Part shown: positions 1 to 7,390 of the stretch, in pieces
Layout: each line of letters begins with the position of its first letter
Numbering within the stretch: the stretch's first letter is position 1
Virus record (IMG/VR): IMGVR_UViG_3300034683_000626
Location: 1 to 27,336 of that record
DNA length: 27,336 bases
DNA from: a virus
Reading direction: 5' to 3' (one strand)
Program-made: the position numbers and the translations under genes
The notes under the pieces: generated by a model
What the model was told of the DNA's origin: nothing
The model's database searches: none
Seen by the model: only the letters and a program-made list of their open reading frames with translations

Positions 1-1608
1 TTAAAAACAACTTCCCGTTGAAAGCTTATACGACACCTCTCTTCCATCCTTAAAAACAAATACCAGTCTCCTATCCGATTCAACCTTGATATGATCAACG
101 GTGGATATCCAAATGTCCTTGTCAAAGGAATCCAGTAGTTCTTCTTGGTTTCTGATGATATCCATAAAATCACCTATCAGGCTCCTCCGCACCCTTTTGC
201 TTTCAATCGACTCCTTGAGTTCCTCAATTCTTTCCTCGATTACACCAAGGTTATCCGCCATGTGCCCGTACTTCCTGATGTACTCGTCCTGGTCCATAGG
301 CAGTCTTGCATTGTCATGTATCAGTTTCTCCATGGCTGACTGTAAAATCTCCAGCTCAACTGTCATGGTTTCCAGGTCCGACTTTTCTTCAGTGGAATCA
401 GTTATGCTGTCGATAAGTTCAATGCATCCATCGACTATCCTTTCCCTGTCGTCCACGAGAGTGTTGAATACTTGCACAAACGACTTTTTGATGTCTTCCT
501 CGTTCAGGTGCGTGGTCTTACATTTCTTGTCGTTGCTGTACTTGTGGTTGCACTGCCACACAACCCTTCTGTATTTGCTGTTTGAGTGCCAGATTTTCCT
601 TCCATAGAAGTTTCCGCATTCACCGCATACTATCTTACCCGAAAAACAACCCTTGCCTGTCTTGTAACCCTTGGCCTTCTTCCTTCTTTCAATCTCAAGC
701 TGCACCATGTCGAAAGTATCAGGTTCTATGATTGCGGGATGACTGTTCTCCACATAGTACTGCGGAACCTCCCCTTCATTGATTTTTCGCTTCTTTGTTA
801 GGAAATCAACCGTATATCCTTTCTGCAGGAGGGCATCACCCTTGTACTTCTCATTCTGCAGTATGCTGTTAACTGTTGATACACTCCACTTCTCCTTGCC
901 GCTTGGGGTTCTTATGCCATCTTTTGTAAGGTTTCTCGCAATACCGTAGGGTGTCTTCCCTTCCAGAAAAAGTCTATATATCTCCCTGACCGTTTCCGCC
1001 TCTTCCTCAACAATCCTGGGCAGACCGTCCTCACCCTTCTCGTAACCCAGAAACTGTCCATAGGGAAGGCTAACCTTTCCGTCTGCAAACCTCTTCCTGT
1101 GTCCCCACGTGACATTCTCGGAAATCGACCTGCTCTCCTCCTGGGCCAGTGAGCTCATTATTGTAATGAGCAGCTCTCCCTTGCTGTCCATGGTGTATAT
1201 GTTCTCTTTCTCAAAGTACACCTCCACACCCTTCTCCTTAAGCTTCCTGACCGTTGTGAGGGTGTCTACGGTGTTTCTTGCGAATCTTGATATGGATTTG
1301 GTTATGATAAGGTCTATCCTGCCCTCAAGGGCATCCCTGACCATCCTGTTGAATCCATCCCTTTTCTTGGTGTTTGTTGCTGATATCCCCTCATCGGTGT
1401 AGATCTCCACAAGCTTCCAATCTGGCTTTGACCTTATATGCCTCAGGTAGTACTCCCTTTGGGCCTCAAAGCTTGATATCTGCTCGCCAAAATCAGTTGA
1501 AACCCTGGCATATGCCGCCACCCTCTTTTTTTGTGTTCCGGTCATGGAGTCGCCCTCTGAAATCTTCTTTCTTGCCGGTATTACCGTAACCGTCTTGACA
1601 GCTTCCAT
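1..1608 (-). CDS. Large serine recombinase (phage integrase), downstream copy of a tandem pair
   Basis: Site-specific recombinase that would cut and rejoin att sites through a phosphoserine intermediate. From the chosen start the protein is 535 aa. The N-terminal resolvase domain has the YARVST motif with catalytic Ser37 and the conserved SISRFARN segment near 104-112. A recombinase domain follows at about 180-310, then a zinc ribbon with Cys328, 331, 353 and 363, then a long charged coiled coil at about 400-490, the usual layout of large serine integrases. I chose ATG 1608 because GAGAGGG lies just upstream and homologues begin near here; the frame runs open to 1773 but that part overlaps the upstream gene. 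It starts 7 nt after the stop of the second recombinase, so the two are co-translated. The stop codon is the first base of the window, so no downstream attachment site is visible. Confidence 0.93.
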   Translation of the reverse strand: MEAVKTVTVIPARKKISEGDSMTGTQKKRVAAYARVSTDFGEQISSFEAQREYYLRHIRSKPDWKLVEIYTDEGISATNTKKRDGFNRMVRDALEGRIDLIITKSISRFARNTVDTLTTVRKLKEKGVEVYFEKENIYTMDSKGELLITIMSSLAQEESRSISENVTWGHRKRFADGKVSLPYGQFLGYEKGEDGLPRIVEEEAETVREIYRLFLEGKTPYGIARNLTKDGIRTPSGKEKWSVSTVNSILQNEKYKGDALLQKGYTVDFLTKKRKINEGEVPQYYVENSHPAIIEPDTFDMVQLEIERRKKAKGYKTGKGCFSGKIVCGECGNFYGRKIWHSNSKYRRVVWQCNHKYSNDKKCKTTHLNEEDIKKSFVQVFNTLVDDRERIVDGCIELIDSITDSTEEKSDLETMTVELEILQSAMEKLIHDNARLPMDQDEYIRKYGHMADNLGVIEERIEELKESIESKRVRRSLIGDFMDIIRNQEELLDSFDKDIWISTVDHIKVESDRRLVFVFKDGREVSYKLSTGSCF

Positions 1609-1615
1609 GACCCTC

Positions 1616-2875
1616 TCACTCCTTCCCTGTTTCGGTGGTTTTCTTCCTTGATTTGTGCTTCCACTCTCTTTCAATAACGGATTCGTCTTTAAGTGAGAAC
1701 TGAATCCTGAACGGCCCAGGTATATCAATCTGCTCCACCCATTCCTTGAATGGGCCTTCAGAGAATTCTTCAAGTCCTAGGATATCCCTTACCATGTCGG
1801 TCAAAACCTTCTCCGGTATCTGCCCTACTTTGCACTCATCCTTGCCGAAGTGAAGGTATGTGCTGCAACCCCAGTATACCCTACCGTGGTTTGACTTCCT
1901 GTTGAAGTTCTTTCCGCACATTCCGCACCTTATCATGCCAGTGAATGGGTAGGAGCCCTTTCTCTTGCCTCCTGAAAACCTCTGCGCGTTTTCCTTCAGG
2001 ATTGTCTGCACCTTTTCAAAGTCCGCCTTGTCTATGATTGGGGGATGGCTGTCCTCAACGTAGTACTGTGGAAGGTCGCCCTTGTTTCTTACCAGCTTCT
2101 TGGAAAGATGATCTTTCACAAGCTTCTTCTGCAGCAATGCATTCCCTGCATACTTTTCATTCTTAAGGATCTCGGCCACCCTCTCCGATGTCCATGTTCC
2201 CCCTCTGGGTCTTTCCACATCCATTTCCCTCAGCTTCTTCGCTATGGCTGCTGTCCCCATTCCGCCAAGATAGTCTGAATACACCATCCTGACAGTCCTT
2301 GCCTCCTCCTGGTTTATGGTTAGCCCGTCAGCATTCACATTGTATCCGTACATGAATCTGAGATTGAGGAGCTCCCCTTGGGAGAAGCCCTTCCGGATCC
2401 TCCACTTGCAGTTCTCACTGACGGAAAGGCTCTCCTCCTGAGCAAAAGAAGCGAGGATAGTAAGCATCAGCTCACCGTCCCCGCTTATGGAATGGATGTT
2501 CTCCCTCTCAAAATACACATCAACGTTCTTTCCTTTCAGTTCCCTTACAGTCTCCAGCAGAGTCAGGGTGTTCCTTGCAAACCTGGATATGGACTTGGTT
2601 ATCACCATATCCAACTTGCCGTTTCTGCAGTCCTCAAGCATCCTCTGGAACTCTACCCTCCCGTCACTGGTACCTGTGCTTGCCCCATCGACATAAACAC
2701 CTGCATACTCCCACTGGGGGTTGCTCTGTATCATCCTGCTGTAGTGGCTAACCTGGGCTGACAGGGAATGAAGCATTGATTCCTTGCCGCTTGACACCCT
2801 GACATAGGCGGCCACCCTTTTCCTCATGATGGACTTCTGAGCAGTTGCCTTGATTTCTATAACTTTTCTTGCCAT
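1616..2875 (-). CDS. Large serine recombinase, upstream copy of a tandem pair
   Basis: A 419-aa serine recombinase. The resolvase domain carries YVRVSS with catalytic Ser28 and SISRFARN near 94-101. The recombinase domain covers roughly 170-300, with the DSHPPI segment common in this family. The zinc ribbon uses Cys317, 320, 337 and 348. It lacks the long coiled coil of its neighbour and ends soon after the ribbon, so it is a shorter variant. ATG 2875 is preceded by AAGGAGGG. Pairs of unequal serine recombinases next to the lysis genes are common in clostridial prophages. The two may act as a heteromeric integrase, or one may direct excision; the sequence does not settle this. Confidence 0.93.
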   Translation of the reverse strand: MARKVIEIKATAQKSIMRKRVAAYVRVSSGKESMLHSLSAQVSHYSRMIQSNPQWEYAGVYVDGASTGTSDGRVEFQRMLEDCRNGKLDMVITKSISRFARNTLTLLETVRELKGKNVDVYFERENIHSISGDGELMLTILASFAQEESLSVSENCKWRIRKGFSQGELLNLRFMYGYNVNADGLTINQEEARTVRMVYSDYLGGMGTAAIAKKLREMDVERPRGGTWTSERVAEILKNEKYAGNALLQKKLVKDHLSKKLVRNKGDLPQYYVEDSHPPIIDKADFEKVQTILKENAQRFSGGKRKGSYPFTGMIRCGMCGKNFNRKSNHGRVYWGCSTYLHFGKDECKVGQIPEKVLTDMVRDILGLEEFSEGPFKEWVEQIDIPGPFRIQFSLKDESVIEREWKHKSRKKTTETGKE

Positions 2876-2932
2876 TGTCCTACCCTCCTTCCATCATGAT
2901 ATTAACTCTGAATCCGATACAAAGCAAGTCAT

Positions 2933-3094
2933 TTAGCCATTCAACGACCCTATCAGGGGTCTGTATTTTCTTATGAGACCCTTGCTGATCTTTTCGTATT
3001 CACCAATGCCAATCAGCTTTCTCTCAAGCATGTTCCTGACAATGTACATTGAAACCTGGTAGTTCTTCTCCCTTTCAAACTGCTCCTTGGTCAT
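2933..3094 (-). CDS. Small SHOCT-domain-like protein next to recombinases
   Basis: A 53-aa basic protein starting MTKEQFEREK. The segment MLERKLIGIGEYEKI followed by a KYRPLIG tail resembles the short SHOCT domain, an oligomerisation or nucleic-acid-associated helical hairpin often found beside clostridial serine recombinases. ATG 3094 is chosen over the longer frame to 3130 because AAGGGGG lies about 10 nt upstream. It sits between the lysis cassette and the recombinases, in the same direction, so it may be a recombination accessory factor (inference from position). Confidence 0.7.
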   Translation of the reverse strand: MTKEQFEREKNYQVSMYIVRNMLERKLIGIGEYEKISKGLIRKYRPLIGSLNG

Positions 3095-3168
3095 AAATAA
3101 AATCCCCCTTGCAAATTGTCTGTTAAGCACTCAAAATGCATGATTGACATACTCTCCATTACCCAATA

Positions 3169-3867
3169 TCAGTCATACTTCATATAGGCATCAAAACCTG
3201 CCTTCTTGATTTTGTCCATTAAAGCTTCCGCATTCTTCCTGCTGCTGAAGGCTCCAACCTGAACCCTGTAATACTTCATTTTGGCAGGCGCCTTCTCTTC
3301 TTCCAGCCTTTTCCCCACAGCAGTTCTGAAGGTATCCATGCTCTCCCCATGCTTTGGAAACCAGTGAATGGGGTCTGCATGGTTGCTTGCAATACCTTTA
3401 CTGTGCCCCTCGGCATGGCCTATGATGTTCTTCTCCGTCAAACCATACTCCTTGCAAAGCTGAACACAAAGGTTCACTGCATTTTGCCACGCTTTTCTAA
3501 AGTAGGCTTCATTTTTCTTCACATCATAGCCCACCATATTAGAACCACCAGAATAAGAAAACCCACCTGGCTCACAGATTTCAAAACTGATGTGGGTATT
3601 ATTCGCATCTCCTCCTGCATGCCAACCTCGATGGTTCCAAGGCAGGTACTGCCAGATCTCTTTATCATCCAGGAAGGCATGAACACACACTTGACGGTTG
3701 ATTTCTCCAGTTTTATAGGATTTGTTCCATCTGCTGAACCAATCAGCAGCCATCACACCAGGTGTTGCAGTGGAATGAACCATAATGCCTTTAGGTGTGA
3801 TCTTTCTTCCGGCTGTATAACAATCGTTTCTGGTCATGTACTTTGTCTTTAAATTACTTAGTGCCAT
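3169..3867 (-). CDS. Endolysin: N-acetylmuramoyl-L-alanine amidase with C-terminal SPOR-like domain
   Basis: A 232-aa phage endolysin that would cut the amide bond between MurNAc and L-Ala in peptidoglycan at lysis. The amidase_2 (type 2 amidase) fold covers about 1-175: the first Zn ligand is His31 in MVHSTATPG, the middle ISFEICEP strand is typical, and the later ligands are probably His155 and Asp165 in the GHSKGIASNHADPIHW region. The last 35 residues (YYRVQVGAFSSRKNAEAL) form a SPOR-like wall-binding repeat. There is no signal peptide, so export depends on the holin encoded just upstream. The start overlaps the holin stop by 14 nt, and GGAGGGG precedes ATG 3867, so the two are translationally coupled. 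Confidence 0.93.
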   Translation of the reverse strand: MALSNLKTKYMTRNDCYTAGRKITPKGIMVHSTATPGVMAADWFSRWNKSYKTGEINRQVCVHAFLDDKEIWQYLPWNHRGWHAGGDANNTHISFEICEPGGFSYSGGSNMVGYDVKKNEAYFRKAWQNAVNLCVQLCKEYGLTEKNIIGHAEGHSKGIASNHADPIHWFPKHGESMDTFRTAVGKRLEEEKAPAKMKYYRVQVGAFSSRKNAEALMDKIKKAGFDAYMKYD

Positions 3868-4270
3868 CCTTATCCCCTCCGTCTTTTAACTGCTCCAGTA
3901 TGTCTCTTAACTTTCCAGGGATAGGCAGTCCAAGTCTTGTTGAGTTTTCAATGATGCTGATTCCTTCATTGGATAGATAAAAGAAGATAACAGCAGTTCT
4001 TATGGCACTGCCATCTCCTATAATGTTCTGATCAATGATGTGTGCCACACCTACCAGGGAGAAAATTACCACTTTCTTGAAGATGCCCTGAGCACCTACA
4101 TCGCTGGACAGATGTTTATCCAAAATGGCACACATCACTCCCAGCAGATAGTCAATTACTACAAAGGTAATCAGGGCGTATAAAAATCCATCGTATCCTC
4201 CAAGAAACCAACCAAGCCAACCACCAATGGCTGCAAAAGCCATCTGAAGAAAGGTCCAAATATCTCTCAT
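3854..4270 (-). CDS. Phage holin (toxin secretion/phage lysis holin family)
   Basis: A 138-aa membrane protein. Hydrophobic segments lie at about 7-27, 30-50 and 65-85, followed by the family signature FFYLSNEGISIIENS and LGLPIP, then a charged tail ending in DGGDKDGTK. This matches the Firmicutes phage_holin_4 family. The holin oligomerises in the cytoplasmic membrane, times lysis and lets the amidase reach the wall. The amidase gene overlaps its 3' end. Confidence 0.93.
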   Translation of the reverse strand: MRDIWTFLQMAFAAIGGWLGWFLGGYDGFLYALITFVVIDYLLGVMCAILDKHLSSDVGAQGIFKKVVIFSLVGVAHIIDQNIIGDGSAIRTAVIFFYLSNEGISIIENSTRLGLPIPGKLRDILEQLKDGGDKDGTK

Positions 4271-4353
4271 GTTCTTTTCCTCGCTTTCATAAAAGTTTGT
4301 ATATAAAAAGACGCCCGGTTAAGAGCATCCTAATCATTATCCTCAATCGTGTT

Positions 4354-5427
4354 TTAGTACGGAGCGTAATACACATAGCCGCTGGCTTTGGCATAGAAAC
4401 CGTCACCAGGAATATACATAGCACCATCGAAAGTGTCGTACTCACTCGTGGTGAAACCTGGCTGTTCAACCCCCTCCCAATATAATCCGTCATTGGATAC
4501 GCAGAGCATACTCTCTTTAAGAAGCGCAAACTTTCCCCAGTCCTCCATCCAGATGATGTTCCTCGGATTTGGGATGTTGTTGTTGGCAAGATCCCCTACC
4601 CAGGAAAGATTGGTCTCAGTAATCTGGGTGGCATCGTCACTCATGACGCAGAGCTTCACATAGTAGGTGTAATCACCGCCCACATTGGTGTAGTTGAACT
4701 TCATCACGAAGAGGACGTCATTCACGGACCTGATAAACATATACCGAGTATCATTCACATCCTCTGGTATGGTTGTGCTCCAAGAACCTGGACTTGATGA
4801 ACTGGCCCTTGCGATAGATTTGTCGCCACCAACCACACCTACAAAGTTTCCTTTATGGGTGGTCAAATATTTAAAGATCGGTACCGAGGTACCATCCTCA
4901 CCGACCAAGGTCCATGCGGTTCTTTCCTCAAGTGAATCAAAGCTGTAATAGACCGGTGACTTGTAATACCACCAACTGACGATACCAGAGCCTCTGGCCA
5001 TGTCATACGCCCCACAAGTCATGGCATTATAAGCTCCCGGACAATATCCAGCATTATGCCAAGTGATACCGTCAAAGGAAACGATGACATTGGCAAGCCC
5101 TACGATTTTTGCAATAAACACACCATCTGCTGCATAGAGAATCTCCGGCTGACCATAGCTCCACCAAGGAACGCTGACAACCGTCCATTGCTTGGTAGTC
5201 TTGTTCCAGTAGGACATGTAAGGAGTCTTGGCGTAATAAACTGCAATCTGAGCATTGCCATTATCATAGACGTTGATCTGCTTCTCACTGCCATATTGGG
5301 TATAGCCAAAATTGTTATAATATTTCTTGGTCCAGCTGAGTGTTGGAATGGTGAAAAGTACTTCTCCCCGGCCACCAAAGGTTGTCCAAATGGCTAGGGT
5401 ATTATTAAAAATATGATCATAGCTCAT
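4354..5427 (-). CDS. Tail-associated or appendage protein, predicted beta-rich
   Basis: A 357-aa protein rich in aromatic residues (Trp, Tyr), Gly, Ser and Asn, with recurring blocks such as SFDGITWHNAG, YYSFDSLEERTAWT and VSNDGLYWEGV. These resemble the sialidase-like or propeller-like repeats in phage tail appendages and receptor-binding proteins ('S.DG..W' repeats). No catalytic motif is recognised. ATG 5427 follows AAGGAGGG. It lies between the tail-protein fragment and the holin, where Firmicutes phages encode tail fibres or baseplate appendages, so a host-binding role is likely but inferred. Confidence 0.7.
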   Translation of the reverse strand: MSYDHIFNNTLAIWTTFGGRGEVLFTIPTLSWTKKYYNNFGYTQYGSEKQINVYDNGNAQIAVYYAKTPYMSYWNKTTKQWTVVSVPWWSYGQPEILYAADGVFIAKIVGLANVIVSFDGITWHNAGYCPGAYNAMTCGAYDMARGSGIVSWWYYKSPVYYSFDSLEERTAWTLVGEDGTSVPIFKYLTTHKGNFVGVVGGDKSIARASSSSPGSWSTTIPEDVNDTRYMFIRSVNDVLFVMKFNYTNVGGDYTYYVKLCVMSDDATQITETNLSWVGDLANNNIPNPRNIIWMEDWGKFALLKESMLCVSNDGLYWEGVEQPGFTTSEYDTFDGAMYIPGDGFYAKASGYVYYAPY

Positions 5428-5442
5428 TGATTCAGCCCTCCT

Positions 5443-6015
5443 TTATACTTTTGTGACGCTGGTGATTCGTCCACCACTATCCACGGTGTAGTTGTATGTC
5501 GCTGTTGTTCCGTCTGCGTATTCAATATAAAAACTCATCATATCCACCGTCAAAGTGGATACTTCCTTCAAGAGAAGCTCCGAGAAAATGTTGTCAAGGG
5601 TAATGCTCGTGATTCTTCCTCCACTGTCGGTGGTGTACTGGTACTGGGCATGGTACTGATGGGTATCTCCCTTCTCAACGGTATAGGTCACATCAATGGC
5701 GGTCTCTGTCACCACCAGATTGGAAACGATGGTATAGGAAACTCCCAGATCATTCACCTGTGTTTGAATGTCATCCACTGAGCTTCCCACATTATTTAAA
5801 GAACTCTCGATCCGGTAAAAGGTATCTGAAATGCTGGGTCTGTATCTTCCGACCTCTACCCGGATGTTGTAGCGGTAGAATGGATTGTATTCCAGGGAGA
5901 TGATTCTTGTCTTCACGTTGATTCCCAGGGGATTAAAAACAATCTGTACATTATCGCCTACTGAAAGATCCAGAAGTTTAAAAAAGGAAATATCATAAGA
6001 GGCAGAATTCTCCCA
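5443..6015 (-). pseudogene. C-terminal fragment of a phage tail endopeptidase or minor structural protein, cut at its 5' end
   Basis: The frame is open and protein-like from 6015 (WENSASYDIS, then LDLSVGDNVQIVFNPLGI) down to the stop at 5443. The part reading VGDNVQIVFNPLGINVKTRIISLEYNP matches the end of prophage tail endopeptidase proteins (siphophage baseplate/tail tip). A GTG at 5916 could head a 157-aa ORF, but the sequence upstream is plainly coding and lacks an SD, so I read this as a truncated gene. Immediately upstream an in-frame TAA at 6016-6018 lies in AT-rich DNA of different character. The C-terminus holds an internal duplication: YTTDSGGRITSITL and YTVDSGGRITSVTK, about 50 residues apart. 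Confidence 0.75.
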
Positions 6016-6030
6016 TTAATTATATCAGAC
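6005..6030. other. Seam between truncated phage late genes and an unrelated AT-rich region
   Basis: Left of about 6015 the sequence is GC-richer tail-protein coding DNA. Right of it the frame stops at once, composition becomes AT-rich, and no other tail or head gene appears anywhere in the window. No target-site duplication or inverted terminal repeat is visible by eye. It could be a deletion, a recombination joint or an assembly join. Confidence 0.6.
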
Positions 6031-6100
6031 ATATACAATTACAACAACACATATGTTTGGTATAAGTATATTTATTCTTCCATTTACCCAACTAATGTAG

Positions 6101-6106
6101 TATAAT
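6101..6106 (+). promoter_or_regulatory. Candidate -10 box (TATAAT) for the tiny rightward ORF
   Basis: A consensus TATAAT about 60 nt upstream of the 26-codon ORF at 6168. The best -35 at a 17-nt spacing (TTCCAT, 6078-6083) is poor, so this is a weak call. Confidence 0.3.
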
Positions 6107-6167
6107 ATATGTAGCACCTTTTTTATGACCGTTAACAGGCAGATGGAAAAACTAAAGGAGGAATTGC

Positions 6168-6248
6168 ATGAAGAGATACTATGGACCGTATGATGAGCTA
6201 CCAGATGATGTAAGTGAAGAGGAATTTATAATAATAATTGACGAATAA
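6168..6248 (+). CDS. 26-aa acidic mini-protein with a strong ribosome-binding site
   Basis: ATG 6168 sits 6 nt after AAAGGAGG and opens 26 codons: MKRYYGPYDELPDD, then an acidic and isoleucine-rich end finishing IIIIDE. It faces opposite to its neighbours and is followed directly by a terminator hairpin. A second overlapping frame (ATG 6125 or 6143, reading MEKLKEELHEEI, stop TGA 6191-6193) contains the SD, so a leader-peptide arrangement is possible. No family is recognised. It may be a genuine micro-ORF or a remnant left at the seam. Confidence 0.4.
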   Translation: MKRYYGPYDELPDDVSEEEFIIIIDE

Positions 6249-6280
6249 AAATGAGCCCTTTTATGGGCTCATTTGCTTTT
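6249..6280. terminator. Bidirectional intrinsic terminator
   Basis: Perfect stem ATGAGCCC (6251-6258) / GGGCTCAT (6265-6272) with loop TTTTAT, extended by two A-T pairs. A run of A on the left and TTTGCTTTT on the right give U-rich tails both ways. It ends the mini-ORF from the left and the HicB-like/exonuclease operon from the right. Confidence 0.8.
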
Positions 6281-6311
6281 GGATATACTTAGATCTTCCT
6301 GAGTTGCTGCA

Positions 6312-6584
6312 TCAGACAACCTCTAGCATCTCCATTATCTTGCTTTCATCATCCAGATTCAGAAGAATATTATTAATCAGCAACTGTTGTTTGACATTTA
6401 AAACACCTGAGAATACTTCTATATTATCATCATAGTCCTTGGCAAACTCCTTAGCTCCCTCAATCATATTAGATACAGCCTCTTCTTTAGTAGTTCCTTC
6501 CCCGCATATCTGTGGAACGATTGTATTATAGGATGTGTAGACCTGCAGTTCTTCGTCAAATTCAACTATATTTATATCTTCCAT
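6312..6584 (-). CDS. HicB-like (antitoxin-fold) small protein
   Basis: A 90-aa protein. The first half shows the HicB pattern: a short beta strand (VEFDEELQVYTSY), a PQICGEG turn, then TKEEAVSNMIEGAKEFAKD, corresponding to the G-x-T-xx-EA-xx-N helix of HicB antitoxins. No HicA toxin ORF lies next to it; its operon partner is the exonuclease homologue 23 nt upstream. The C-terminal half (LNVKQQLLINNILLNLDDESKIMEMLEVV) has no obvious DNA-binding motif. GGGGAG precedes ATG 6584. It may be a stand-alone HicB-fold protein repurposed to bind the neighbouring protein or RNA (inference). Confidence 0.6.
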   Translation of the reverse strand: MEDINIVEFDEELQVYTSYNTIVPQICGEGTTKEEAVSNMIEGAKEFAKDYDDNIEVFSGVLNVKQQLLINNILLNLDDESKIMEMLEVV

Positions 6585-6607
6585 ATAAATTACTCCCCTG
6601 CCCCTCT

Positions 6608-7201
6608 CTAAGCCTCTATCCCCTCTTGCCCCTTATAAGAGATACTTTGTATCAGCTGATAAGCTATAAGGGCCTCTACCCTTGCTCTAGTGCCTCTCTC
6701 ACTGTCATACTCAATGTTTTCCTCTCTTGCTGCCTCAAGTATGCTCTTGTATTTCTTCCTACTCCAATCCTTATCGTACTCATCCTTTATCTCTGAATAA
6801 TTCTCCATAATACAGAATATATCCTCTGTGTAATTAAGAGGACTTTCAAGGTTATACTTCTGGCTGGTCTGTCTAATGATCCTGGCTCCAATATCAGCAT
6901 TGTAGATGCAAACAACCTTACCCTCGACAAGCTCCAACAGCTCTGTATATATGCTCAGATAGGAAGGCTCATCAACAAGGTCATTAAAGCTTATTCCATT
7001 AATCTTATGTGCCTGTTCAGATACAGTAACAGTAGGTCTTATAAGCTGATCCATTAGGATATTGCCATCCAGGTCAACAAGGCAAACCTCGATAATCTCA
7101 TCAAGCTTTCCCTCTCCTGTTGTGGCCAAGCCTAATATGAGTGTGTCTTTGTTAAGGATATTCTCAAATCTCCAAATAGCAAGGTCCCTATCTTCTGTCA
7201 T
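6608..7201 (-). CDS. DEDDh 3'-5' exonuclease homologue with missing catalytic residues
   Basis: A 197-aa protein with the DnaQ-like exonuclease fold: ExoI strand LILGLATTG at 21-29, then the DEIIEVCLVDLDGNIL strand, the INGIS segment, the CIYNADIGARIIRQT ExoII region at 98-112, and a C-terminal ExoIII-like helix near 171-176. Active family members read LILDxETTG, YNADFD and HxxxxD. Here the positions are Gly24 for Asp, Ala26 for Glu, Gly105 for Asp, and probably Thr171/Glu176 for His/Asp. The frame is intact and has a good SD (AAAAGGAG), so it looks maintained as a non-catalytic nucleic-acid-binding protein rather than decayed. It is first in a two-gene operon with the HicB-like protein. Confidence 0.75.
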   Translation of the reverse strand: MTEDRDLAIWRFENILNKDTLILGLATTGEGKLDEIIEVCLVDLDGNILMDQLIRPTVTVSEQAHKINGISFNDLVDEPSYLSIYTELLELVEGKVVCIYNADIGARIIRQTSQKYNLESPLNYTEDIFCIMENYSEIKDEYDKDWSRKKYKSILEAAREENIEYDSERGTRARVEALIAYQLIQSISYKGQEGIEA

Positions 7202-7250
7202 GGCATATCTCCTTTTCTCTTATATAAATGTATATGTTTTCCATATGTTA

Positions 7251-7279
7251 AAGGTATCATACCCACTATCTTATGTCAA
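7251..7279 (-). promoter_or_regulatory. Promoter of the pseudo-exonuclease/HicB-like operon
   Basis: On the minus strand, a perfect TTGACA (7274-7279), a 17-nt spacer, and TACCTT (7251-7256) preceded by the extended TGA. It lies between the upstream terminator (7289-7312) and ATG 7201, which supports independent expression of this gene pair. Confidence 0.5.
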
Positions 7280-7283
7280 CAAA

Positions 7284-7312
7284 CGAAAAAATAGCCCATG
7301 ATAGGGCTATTT
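7284..7312 (-). terminator. Intrinsic terminator downstream of the tyrosine recombinase
   Basis: Perfect 9-bp stem AAATAGCCC (7289-7297) / GGGCTATTT (7304-7312), loop ATGATA. In the leftward direction it is followed by further T residues (TTTCG). It closes the long leftward operon that ends with the recombinase. Confidence 0.8.
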
Positions 7313-7338
7313 AGTAGTGGGTCATTATTCAAAATATT

Positions 7339-7368
7339 TTTTTGACTCATCCAGGAATTTTTGACTCA
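7339..7368. repeat. Direct repeat TTTTTGACTCA x2 beside the tyrosine recombinase: candidate arm-type or att sites
   Basis: TTTTTGACTCA occurs at 7339-7349 and 7358-7368, exactly 19 bp apart (about two helical turns), between the recombinase stop codon and its terminator. Short direct repeats beside an int gene are typical of integrase arm-binding sites within attP. No core crossover site can be identified from this window alone. Confidence 0.45.
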
Positions 7369-7390
7369 ATTTCCTAAAAATGTGTGTATA

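Noticed and set aside
1609-1773. Longer N-terminus for the first serine recombinase
   Set aside because: It overlaps the second recombinase gene in another frame; ATG 1608 has an SD and fits the usual start of the resolvase domain.
5443-5916. A complete 157-aa protein starting at GTG 5916
   Set aside because: The 33 codons upstream read as tail-protein sequence in the same frame and the GTG has no SD, so this is a truncated gene.
6312-7201. A HicA/HicB toxin-antitoxin pair
   Set aside because: Only the HicB-like half is visible; the partner gene is an exonuclease homologue with no HicA motifs.
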